Assembly: GCF_002419965.1 (NCBI RefSeq)
Contig: NZ_DIHC01000042.1
Coordinates: 72,059-136,058, forward strand
Length of the DNA: 64,000 nucleotides
DNA from: Pseudomonas sp. UBA5706
Lineage (GTDB): Bacteria; Pseudomonadota; Gammaproteobacteria; Pseudomonadales; Pseudomonadaceae
Direction: 5' to 3'
Part shown: in pieces, positions 7,642-14,850 of the stretch
How the letters are laid out: each line of letters starts with the position of its first letter
How positions within the stretch are numbered: the stretch's first letter is position 1
Program-made: the position numbers and the translations under genes
Notes under the pieces: model-generated
What the model was told of the DNA's origin: nothing
What the model saw: the letters and a program-made list of their open reading frames with translations, nothing else
Databases searched by the model: none

Positions 7642-8256
7642 ATGACCAGGCCGCATCCTCCACCCGCTCTCTTGCCGCTTTCAGACCTGAATGCCTTAGT
7701 GCCGAGGCTTGAGCCTGCCCTTGACGTGTGGGATTGGATCACTGAACAGATCCCCTCTGATATTGGCAGCATCTATAACCCCGACCACGCTGATTTATGC
7801 GCCTATTCGCATCCTGTGGGCATCGTCCGCCTTCGAGAAGCAGGGCCGCACTGTGCTGGGTCAGGCCGAACAGGTCGCCTTCCGTGCAGGGGGAGGCAGA
7901 AAGCGCGGCAAGAGCAGCAAATGATTGACTGGTTCGGTGAAGTGCCGGCCTTCCTGATTACATTGGCTGCCGATTACTGCGCGAGTTGCAGTGACGCTGA
8001 CTTCTGCGCACTGGTGGAGCACGAGCTCTACCACATTGCCCAGAAGCTTGATGCGTATGGCGCACCCAAGTTCACCAAGGACGGGCTGCCAAGCCTGACG
8101 CTCCGCGGTCACGATGTTGAAGAGTTCGGAGTGATTCGCCGCTACGGCACGAGCCCTGACGTTCAAGCGTTGGTGGATGCAGCAAACAAACCCGCTGAGG
8201 TGGGGAAACTAAATATTTCGAGGGTCTGCGGAACCTGTCTGCTCAAGTCCGCCTGA
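7642..8256 (+). pseudogene. Phage metallopeptidase, two frameshifts
   Basis: The ends are in one frame: a start with GAGGGAAG before ATG 7642, and a C-half with the zinc motif HELYH inside ALVEHELYHIAQKL, then GHDVEEFGVIRRYG. Between about 7795 and 7895 the natural coding (ILWASSAFEKQGRTVLGQAE) lies in another frame, so two compensating indels scramble about 35 residues. The family is the putative metallopeptidase found beside terminase genes in Pseudomonas prophages. HELYH survives, but the scrambled segment makes activity doubtful. Confidence 0.7.
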
Positions 8257-8285
8257 CTTTGACAGCACTTTGACGGACGTTCCCT

Positions 8286-8762
8286 ATGGCAGCACTCAGA
8301 GACGAAGTGAAAGCCTTCGTAGTGCAGGCGCTTGCTTGCTTTGATACGCCGTCTCAGGTCGTCGCCTCCGTCAAAGCTGGGTTCGGCCTGGATGTCTCCC
8401 GCCAGCAGTGTGAAGCGTACGACCCCACCAAGTACGTCGGTCGTAACCTGAATGTGAAGTGGAAGACTTCTTTCGAAGACACCCGCAAACGCTTCCGCGA
8501 GGAGACGGCTGATATCCCGATCGCGAATCGCGCGTTTCGTCTGTGAGCCATGAACCGGTTCGTTGAGAAAGCGGAGACGATGAAGAACATCGTGCTTGCC
8601 ATGCAGATTCTGGAGCAGGCCGCCAAAGAAACCGGCGACATGTACGTCAACCGGCAGAAGAGAGCCGATGCGAACGAGGAGCCCGTTGTCTCAACCGCCG
8701 TGTCGGTTCATGTGATTGATGCGAGGAAGCGGGATGCCGAGCCTGAACGTTCCCCAAGCTGA
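8286..8762 (+). pseudogene. DUF2280 phage protein, nonsense mutation
   Basis: A single frame of 159 codons. Residues 1-86 (start MAALRDEVKAFVVQALACFD, containing VSRQQCEAYDPTKY) are typical of DUF2280, a small-terminase-like phage family. TGA at 8544-8546 interrupts a region that then continues AMNRFVEKAETMKNIVLAMQ. The change CGA to TGA (C to T) would explain it. The frame runs into the terminase start, as in intact phages. Confidence 0.75.
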
Positions 8763-8886
8763 TTTCCTCCAGCTACCGCACAAGTTTCGTGGATTCGTTG
8801 CAGGGTTCGGTTACCCGCTCCAGTTGGGTAATACGGCGACACGCATTACTCCAACTGGTGGCGCCGCCTATGAGGTCAGCCGATGA
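8734..8886 (+). pseudogene. Terminase large subunit remnant fused to tail-gene end
   Basis: Starts like a phage terminase large subunit (MPSLNVPQADFLQLPHKF, then RGFVAGFG). Exactly where the Walker A GSGKT should follow, it switches to YPLQLGNTATRITPTGG and stops. The second part looks like the C-terminus of a tail-region protein, and its stop overlaps the next ATG. A deletion has therefore removed the rest of terL and the structural genes, leaving a 50-codon chimeric frame. Confidence 0.7.
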
Positions 8887-10127
8887 GTCTGCTTACGGAC
8901 CAGGCACCGCTGCGGCGGAAGATCCGCCGAGGCTTGGGCTTACTCGGCAACAGCTTCAGCGCGAACTGCCACACGATTGACCCCAAGGCGTTCGCCACTG
9001 AGGCCTATGGATACGCGGGAGCGATCGCGGCGAAGACCGGCCTGTTCCCGAGCTACCTCGACAATCAGGGCAAGGTGGGCGACCACTCTGGCTTTTTCCT
9101 GGCCCGGCTCCCGGCTTGCCTGGCGTCAGCCACGGCCGATCTGTGGATGCTGCTCTCGCGCACCAACGACAGCACGACCCCGGGCATGACGCTGGCCGAC
9201 AGCAAGGCGAACGTGATGAAGGCGATTACTGCTTTCCAGAACACGCCGGGCAAGTACCTGATCGTGGGTACTGGAACGCCCCGGTTCGGGGCCAAAGCCC
9301 TGACGGACGCCGCACTGGCCGAGGCTATCGCGTACAGGGACTGGGTGCTGAGCTACGTCAGCTAGTTCGTGCCGGTGGTCAATATCTGGGATGGCTTTAC
9401 CGAAGCAATGACCGTGGAAGGCCTGCATCCCAACATCCTTGGCGCTGATTTCATTCAGTCCCGATGCGTGCCGGTCATCAATGCCAATTTCGAGTTCTTC
9501 GGCATGCCGCTGCCGACGGATGCCGCTGACGTTTACTCGGCGATTCGCCCGTTCGGCTGCCTGAATGCAAACCCACTGATGGCCGGGACGGCTGGGACAA
9601 TCAACGTATCGGTCAACCCAGTGGCCGGGTCGGTACTGGCGGACAGCTACAAGGCCAACGGTTCCGGGCTCACCGGGATAACCTCTCGCTGGTATAAGGA
9701 ACCCGCCGCATACGGCGAAGCACAGTGCGTCGAACTGAGCGGAACCATGGGGGCGGCGGGTGGCTACATCTATCTGCAGCCTTCGGCCAACGTCACGCTG
9801 AGCAATCTTGTGGCGGGTGACGTGATTGAGATGGTTTCGGCACCTGAAATCGTCGGCAACGACCGGGGCATCCTTGGTTGGGAGGCTGAGATGATCATCA
9901 CCAAGCCGGTGGCGGGCACGTCCACTACGATCTATTACCGCTCGATGGACAAGTACCAGGATCCATTTACCTTGCCGGCGAACTGGAAAGGCGCGCTTGA
10001 GACGCAGCGCTATCAGTTCGATGGGACTGAAACTGTCATTACCTCGCGCATGGGGCTGTATCTGGCAGTTGGCGTGGCGTTTGACTCGAAGGTCAAGGTG
10101 AGTCAATTCGGAGTCAGAAAGATCTGA
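8883..10127 (+). pseudogene. SGNH/GDSL-hydrolase phage tail protein, amber stop
   Basis: One frame of 415 codons broken by TAG at 9363-9365. The first part has a GDS-like block I (GLLGNSFSANC) and GTGTPRFG; after the stop comes NIWDGFTEAM and EGLHPNILGADF, matching the block V D/E-x-x-H catalytic pair of SGNH hydrolases. The rest (from about residue 210) is beta-rich and resembles a carbohydrate-binding tail domain (SGTMGAAGGYIYLQPS). Such proteins deacetylate host surface glycans during phage adsorption. The stop separates Ser/Asn block I from the His, so no active enzyme is expected. Confidence 0.75.
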
Positions 10128-10210
10128 ACCGCGCTTAAACCCGAGCTTCCTCCCTGGAAGACCGGCGAAGAATGAGCGCTTCGCAACACAAAAAAAGGAG
10201 CGGCCCGCAG

Positions 10211-10340
10211 GATGCGTCCACATCCCCGCTGGCCACCGAACCGCAGACTATCCCTGTAAGTCCAGCCAAGGCTCCCGCTCTGTGCACAAAGCGCGGCGAG
10301 CCTAGAACCTGTTTATCCATACAGTAAAGGCTTGCAAAAA
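10211..10340 (+). ncRNA. Structured leader, copy 2 (before methylase remnant)
   Basis: Second copy of the leader seen at 4059. It shares the order CCCCG block, ACCGCAGA, CAGCCAAGGC, a GCG-rich arm, GCCTAG, then AAAGGCTT just before the start codon. Here a CTGT-N8-ACAG element lies between GCCTAG and AAAGGCTT. In this copy no com gene follows; the methylase begins at once, as if com had been deleted. Confidence 0.5.
10309..10324 (+). promoter_or_regulatory. LexA-like (SOS) box
   Basis: CTGT, eight bases (TTATCCAT), ACAG: a full match to the CTGT-N8-ACAG LexA consensus, 16 bp before the methylase ATG. LexA control of late phage or bacteriocin genes is common in Pseudomonas. The alternative is that this is simply a stem of the leader RNA, since its two halves pair. 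Confidence 0.5.
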
Positions 10341-11090
10341 ATGACCAACCCGATTTGGGCGGCAAACGCCGTCTTGCAAAACCGCTGCTCGCGCTGTTTC
10401 CGGCGCACGAGTGCTACGTTGAGGTGTTCGCCGGCGGCGCAGCGCTTTATTTCAAAAGACCAGAGCCCGCAAAGGTCGAGGTCTTGAACGACATAAATGG
10501 TGAGCTGGTCAGCCTGTGCCGGGTTGTGCAGAACCACCTGGAGGAGTTTGTGCGCCAGTTCAAATGGGCCCTCAGCTCAAGGCAGATTTTCGAGTGGCAA
10601 AAAAGGACCCGGCCAGAAACGCTGACCGACATTCAGCGTGCTGCTCGGTTTTTCTATCTTCAGCACCACGCCTTCGGCGCAAAAGCGACTGGGCAGACCT
10701 TTGGCACCGCGACCACTGGGCGCCCGATCAACCTGCTGCGGATTGAAGAAACGCTTTCTGATGCGTGGCAGCGTCTGGCCGGCACCTACGTAGAAAACCT
10801 GCCTTGGCTGAAATGCGCTGAAAAATACGATCGTCCGCACGTTTCACTATATGGACCCGCCGTACTGGCAGACACAGGGGTCAGAGTTCGGAATCGGCGA
10901 GTACCAGGCGATGGCCGATTTCATGCGCCGGTGTCAGGGGAAGGTAATGGTCAGCATCAACGACCATCCGGACATCCGCCGGGTGTTTGAAGGATTCCGG
11001 ATGGAGGAGCTTAGTATCCGGTACAGCACGGCAAACCACAGGAATGGAAAAGCCGCGGTGACAGGAGAACTGGCGATTATGAACTGGTAA
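10341..11090 (+). pseudogene. Dam-family DNA adenine methyltransferase, multiply frameshifted
   Basis: The start reads MTNPI from ATG 10341, then a small deletion shifts the frame to LGGKRRLAKPLLALFP with SAM-binding motif FAGGAALYF. Near 10840 another one-base change moves the natural reading to YMDPPYWQTQGSEFG, with catalytic motif DPPY, and on to HPDIRRVFEGF. Two disruptions separate the SAM-binding and catalytic motifs, so it is inactive. The family commonly follows com in Pseudomonas prophages. Confidence 0.82.
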
Positions 11091-11480
11091 TAGACGGTTC
11101 TATCAGGTGCGGTCCTTGGTTCCGCACGTTCCCGACGTCTTTCGCGACTTCAAACCAGGTGAATTCTTCGGTCGGCCTGCAGCACTCTCTGGCGATCTCG
11201 GCGGCGCGCTCGCGCGTCGTCTCAGGATCAACCCATTCCCGTGCATGTTCCGGGCGCAGCACCACCGGGCGTCGATCGTGAATGTCGACCATGCCCTGAT
11301 CGCTGTCGGCCGTGATGCTCACGTAGCCGTCCTGCGGGTTGGGCTCAAGCCCGTAATGCACCTCCGCCAGAGCCGCGAAGAACATCGTTCCTTCCTCTTG
11401 CAGCTTGATGAAGTAGGGCTGTTTCTTTTTCGGGTCTCTAGGGTACTTTACCCATTCAAACACTCGTTTGCTGGCGCGAG
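11077..11480 (-). pseudogene. SRAP (YedK/HMCES-like) protein, N-terminus lost
   Basis: The C-terminal two thirds of an SOS-response-associated peptidase-fold protein: FEWVKYPRDPKKKQPYFI, then DIHDRRPVVLRPEHAREWVD with the conserved H-x-R-x-P. The essential N-terminal MCGR with catalytic Cys2 is missing. The frame upstream of about 11475 (open to 11829) does not look like SRAP and partly matches other frames, so the 5' part is decayed. HMCES proteins crosslink abasic sites; without Cys2 this cannot. Confidence 0.65.
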
Positions 11481-11795
11481 CGCACGACTTTCGGCCACAG
11501 CTGCCTGACGCGCTTTGAGGACGCGAGCAGCAAGACCTGACGAATAACCTGATCACCCAGCACGGGCCGGCAGATGAGGCACCGTGATTGAAACGATCAG
11601 ACACCACATCGTACGGTCTCGGGTTTGAAGCGTCGGAAGTGGATGGTGCCCGCGAGTTTGACCAGGCGTAGGGTGCCCGGCTCTGGCAGACCGCTGTTGA
11701 CCCAATCAGCCGCTCAGCGTGGGCAGGGTGCAGATTCGGGTGCACCCGGAAATGGCCCCCGCCCCGATTCAGAGGCGAAGGGCTGAACGCCGCTT

Positions 11796-12920
11796 TTATT
11801 TTTCTTTCAGAACGTAGGACTGGCCCCACTGGGAGCTGGCGCTGGTTTTCTTGGCCATGATTGAAACAGGCCGGTAGACAATGCCTACCAACGCAGCGGC
11901 TACGCCAGGGAGGCCATATTGCGCGGGGTGGACCGACTGGTTGAAGTCAGCCACCTTGGCCGGGATTTTCGCCAATTTAGTTTCGCTTAGCTCGCATCGC
12001 ATGGAGGTATCGGTGGCTTGCTGGCAACTGCCGGGCTTGAGACCGGAACTTGGCGGCTCCGGGTAAAAGCCGTCGATCATGATGGCTTCGCCTGCCGCCA
12101 CATCGAACGTTGCAAAGGGCCGGTTGAGGGTGATGCTCACGGCACGGCCTCGTACCTCGCGTTTCTCGGTGGTATCCCGCCAGCCTGCGTTTGATGTTTG
12201 TTGCTCGACGTTATAGGAAGAGTCCCCCCAACTGATGCAGCGGTTTTCCGGCATCATTACTTGGATGCAGACGCTTTCATGGTGGGTAGTGCTTTCATAA
12301 GTCGCGTCATGCCAAGCCTGGCCATGATCGAATTCATCCAGTTTGAACGGCGACAATATGGCGAAGCCCAGCGAAGAAGGATAAATCGGCGGTTCGCCCA
12401 GAGGCTCATTGGGCGGAATCCTTGGCAGGTTGTAGGTGATGGTGTCTAGGCTGTAATGGCCGGGGTCAACTAGGTAGATCTTGTAAATTGCCCGGCCGAA
12501 ACCGTTCTGAAAGTACGAACCCTTCGGGTCGCGATTGATGTCGGTGTCGTAGCCCACATTCAAGGCCTGATCAGGGTTAGCGGCGTTTCGCCAGAGGACA
12601 TTGGCCGAACGAAGCTTTGCGAACTCTGCGGCGGAATCATTGTTTTTGAAGTCGAATTGCAGCGTGTCGAGGCTGGCGGTAGTGGTAACCACAATAGCCT
12701 TGCCAGCGGCCCTGGCATTAGCAAATAGCTGGTCAACGGCTTTTTTATGTTCTTCCTGCTCCTTTTTGAGCGCCTCCGGATCAAACGCGTTGAGGGCTTT
12801 GGACTGGGGCGTTTGACCGATAGGTACGCACCCCTGAAGGCTCAGCAAACTGGCTGCCAGTAAAAGGGAGGACAGTACGGTGCTGAATTTGAATGGTTTC
12901 TGGAGGCACGTCATTGGCAC
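11796..12920 (-). CDS. Putative outer-membrane lipoprotein, unknown function
   Basis: About 374 residues. The N-terminus is a lipoprotein signal: TVLSSLLLAASLLSLQGC with the lipobox Cys at about residue 31. A helical charged segment follows (EALKKEQEEHKKAVDQLF), then a long beta-rich domain with no recognised family and several Cys (SVCIQVMMPENRC, GSCQQATDTSMRC) that could form disulfides. AGGA sits 6 nt before GTG 12920 and about 12 nt before ATG 12914, so GTG is slightly favoured. It lies between prophage debris and an IS scar, so its ancestry is unclear. Confidence 0.65.
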   Translation of the reverse strand: MPMTCLQKPFKFSTVLSSLLLAASLLSLQGCVPIGQTPQSKALNAFDPEALKKEQEEHKKAVDQLFANARAAGKAIVVTTTASLDTLQFDFKNNDSAAEFAKLRSANVLWRNAANPDQALNVGYDTDINRDPKGSYFQNGFGRAIYKIYLVDPGHYSLDTITYNLPRIPPNEPLGEPPIYPSSLGFAILSPFKLDEFDHGQAWHDATYESTTHHESVCIQVMMPENRCISWGDSSYNVEQQTSNAGWRDTTEKREVRGRAVSITLNRPFATFDVAAGEAIMIDGFYPEPPSSGLKPGSCQQATDTSMRCELSETKLAKIPAKVADFNQSVHPAQYGLPGVAAALVGIVYRPVSIMAKKTSASSQWGQSYVLKEK

Positions 12921-13069
12921 GGAACATCCTTTTAAAGGGCGCAGCTTGGTATTAGTTCGGGTGTTATCGCTATCGTAATGACTGTTTTTGAATTTTTTCA
13001 AGCGTTAAGGTGGCGGCCGACAGTTTTGGGCAGAAGTCGACCCAATGCTGCCCGTGGCCACAGGCAGAG

Positions 13070-13329
13070 ATCGGCCGATTCTGTTGAAAAAGTCGATTTT
13101 CAGGAACGTGACGCTGAGCCTGGCCTCATCAAAGAACCTATTCACCACTCCTAAGCCGCTTTTCGGTAGTTCGGTGACCGTTGCTGCTTTGTCAGTGGGT
13201 TGATTTGAGGGTTTTTGCTTGAAACAGGCGTACCTATCCCGTGGCGGGCGGCCCCTGAGATGTAAGTTTGGCCAGTCGGCGCAAGTTCTGTACCGCAGCC
13301 GCTAATGTGAACTCATCGGTCGCACCACT
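13070..13329 (-). mobile_element. IS remnant with transposase C-terminus
   Basis: Read on the minus strand, 13325-13234 encodes GATDEFTLAAAVQNLRRLAK and then a stop, resembling the tail of IS1182-like transposases. About 150 bp downstream, near 13080-13095, lies GACTTTTTCAACAGAATCGG, a sequence like the ends of several Pseudomonas insertion sequences. The rest of the element is gone. This 260-bp scar explains most of the gap between the lipoprotein and the next ORF. Confidence 0.5.
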
Positions 13330-13347
13330 TATCCCTCGGGGGGTGCG

Positions 13348-13674
13348 TTGCACTGCTTTTTCAGTGATAAGCAGATTTCCGTGTTGGCCAACGGGAAGCG
13401 GGTGACAAGCGCTTTTGGGTACCTTGGAGGCAAGTCCGGAGCTTGGAGGAGCGAGGCTGTCATTCCTTTGATCATCGAATACAAGGATCTTGAGAGCGAA
13501 CGATATCGAGCCAGGATGAACCTGATCTTGGTTGACGATAATGGTTTCGGCCAGAGCTCATGGGCTATCTCAAGCAATTCGGAGTCGGAGACGGGAGCCC
13601 CTATGTGTATACGCCTTCCGTTTGTTTGGCTGGACGCGTCGCGGTCCCCGCCGCGCGACTTTTGGCTAAATTAA
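13348..13674 (+). CDS. Hypothetical ORF, weak support
   Basis: 108 codons opening directly at the IS scar, with no good ribosome site. The middle (RSEAVIPLIIEYKDLESERY, then ARMNLILVDDNGFG) has plausible protein composition, but the end looks out of frame (ASRSPPRDFWLN). Possibly the truncated 3' part of a gene cut by the IS. No domain recognised. Confidence 0.25.
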   Translation: MHCFFSDKQISVLANGKRVTSAFGYLGGKSGAWRSEAVIPLIIEYKDLESERYRARMNLILVDDNGFGQSSWAISSNSESETGAPMCIRLPFVWLDASRSPPRDFWLN

Positions 13675-13892
13675 CCACAGTGCATGGATGAGCATCGTCA
13701 ACACCGGCGAGATGCTGCGCTGGAGTTTTTGAAGAAACAGTCATCTCTAATCGTCGCGATTCGACTCGGCCCAACTCAGTTAAATTCGGGTCGATTCGAG
13801 TGAGAGGTTCACTGTATCCTCTAGCCCGCCTGGCGCGGCCAAGCCGCAACGCAAGGAAGCTTTTTAAACTCAAGGACGATCCCGGGGGATGG

Positions 13893-14405
13893 ATGGAAGC
13901 CGACATTAGTGACGCTCCAGATCGAGTCATCAGAAGACGTCAAAAACGCAGCGGTCTTTACATAGCCTTCTGCTTGGTGATCGCAAGCGCGGCAACCACA
14001 GGTGCATTTCAACTCATAACCAGAACCGCGACCGTAGCCTCGACACTCAGGCAGGCGGTGAGCCCAAATGGAAGGGGTGAGGTAGGGGCTGACGCAAGTG
14101 CTATGCGGCAGGGGCAGTCCCTCGATTCATCCTGGGTTCGAGCGCCCGATGCACAGCTTCCTGCCGGGACAGCTGGACAAACCGTCTTTAACGATCGGAA
14201 CTACATTCCGAGGGGCGCCGTCAACGTTGTTGCATTTCCCGCTGGCAAAGATCTTTCTCCGGACAGTCAGCCTCCGAAGGTAATGAAGCTTACGATCGTC
14301 CGGCAGTCGCCGAGCATGAAAGATCGCGCGTGTTGGCCTTTTAAGCAGGGGAGCATCGAGTCCCGAAACTGCCGCGCCTCAGTCGGTCTCAACCATCGTG
14401 ACTGA
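13893..14405 (+). CDS. Membrane-anchored hypothetical protein
   Basis: A 170-residue protein: basic N-terminus (RVIRRRQKRSG), one transmembrane helix (LYIAFCLVIASAATTGAFQL), then a soluble, probably periplasmic domain ending with two cysteines (DRACWPFKQGSIESRNC) that could bridge. The pattern suggests a type II anchored periplasmic protein. The frame is open upstream to 13800, but that part is low-complexity basic sequence. No family recognised; no neighbouring operon. Confidence 0.5.
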   Translation: MEADISDAPDRVIRRRQKRSGLYIAFCLVIASAATTGAFQLITRTATVASTLRQAVSPNGRGEVGADASAMRQGQSLDSSWVRAPDAQLPAGTAGQTVFNDRNYIPRGAVNVVAFPAGKDLSPDSQPPKVMKLTIVRQSPSMKDRACWPFKQGSIESRNCRASVGLNHRD

Positions 14406-14850
14406 TTCGTCGACCAACCACAGCAACCGCATCAAGTACATCAAACAAGACTCATACCTATGACCGACCTCAATCGTCTGCAAGGGGCTCCGGGGCGCGG
14501 TGTGGGGCTCGTTCAGCAAAAGCTTTCCGCAGTGCCGCGCTTTCACGAAAAGTGCGAAGCTGGAACCGCTAGCGAAGAGGACCAGGACGACCACCTGCGC
14601 GACAGCGACGCACTGAGCAGCCTTTTGGAACTGGACCATCGTGCTGATAGTGGTGTTAGCTTTTTGCTCCCTGGCAGACACTGATCAGTAGGCAATGACG
14701 TGGTGTGCAAACGTTACTCTGAGCCCGCTGCAATAGGCACTTAGCTAGCTTAAGGATCTAATATCTGGCGCTGCTGTAAGGTCTGATTGAGCCGTCAACT
14801 GAGTCAGTGAAGCAAACTCCGTAGCGGGTTTGTGAAGCCGCCGAAATGAT
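14406..14850. other. Gene-poor stretch downstream of TonB receptor
   Basis: No convincing gene. Short frames exist on both strands. The minus-strand frame at 14379-14681 has a hydrophobic run (CVAVAQVVVLVLFASGSSFALFV) that might be one membrane helix, but it overlaps the preceding gene and lacks support. I see no repeat, tRNA-like end or att site here. Confidence 0.3.

Noticed and set aside
5705..10127. Stop-codon reassignment or readthrough in the phage region (in-frame TAG at 5729 and 9363, TGA at 6103 and 8544)
   Set aside because: Both TAG and TGA occur and are mixed with frameshifts and deletions in the same genes, so decay is the simpler explanation; no suppressor tRNA was seen.
11590..11829. 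Upstream part of the 250-codon frame as the SRAP N-terminus
   Set aside because: It lacks MCGR and the conserved N-terminal blocks; composition looks non-coding and other frames are equally good.
10500..14850. Search for a second copy of the tRNA-Ser 3' end (attR) to close the prophage
   Set aside because: I found no convincing repeat of the T-arm and acceptor sequence here. The right border of the element remains undefined.
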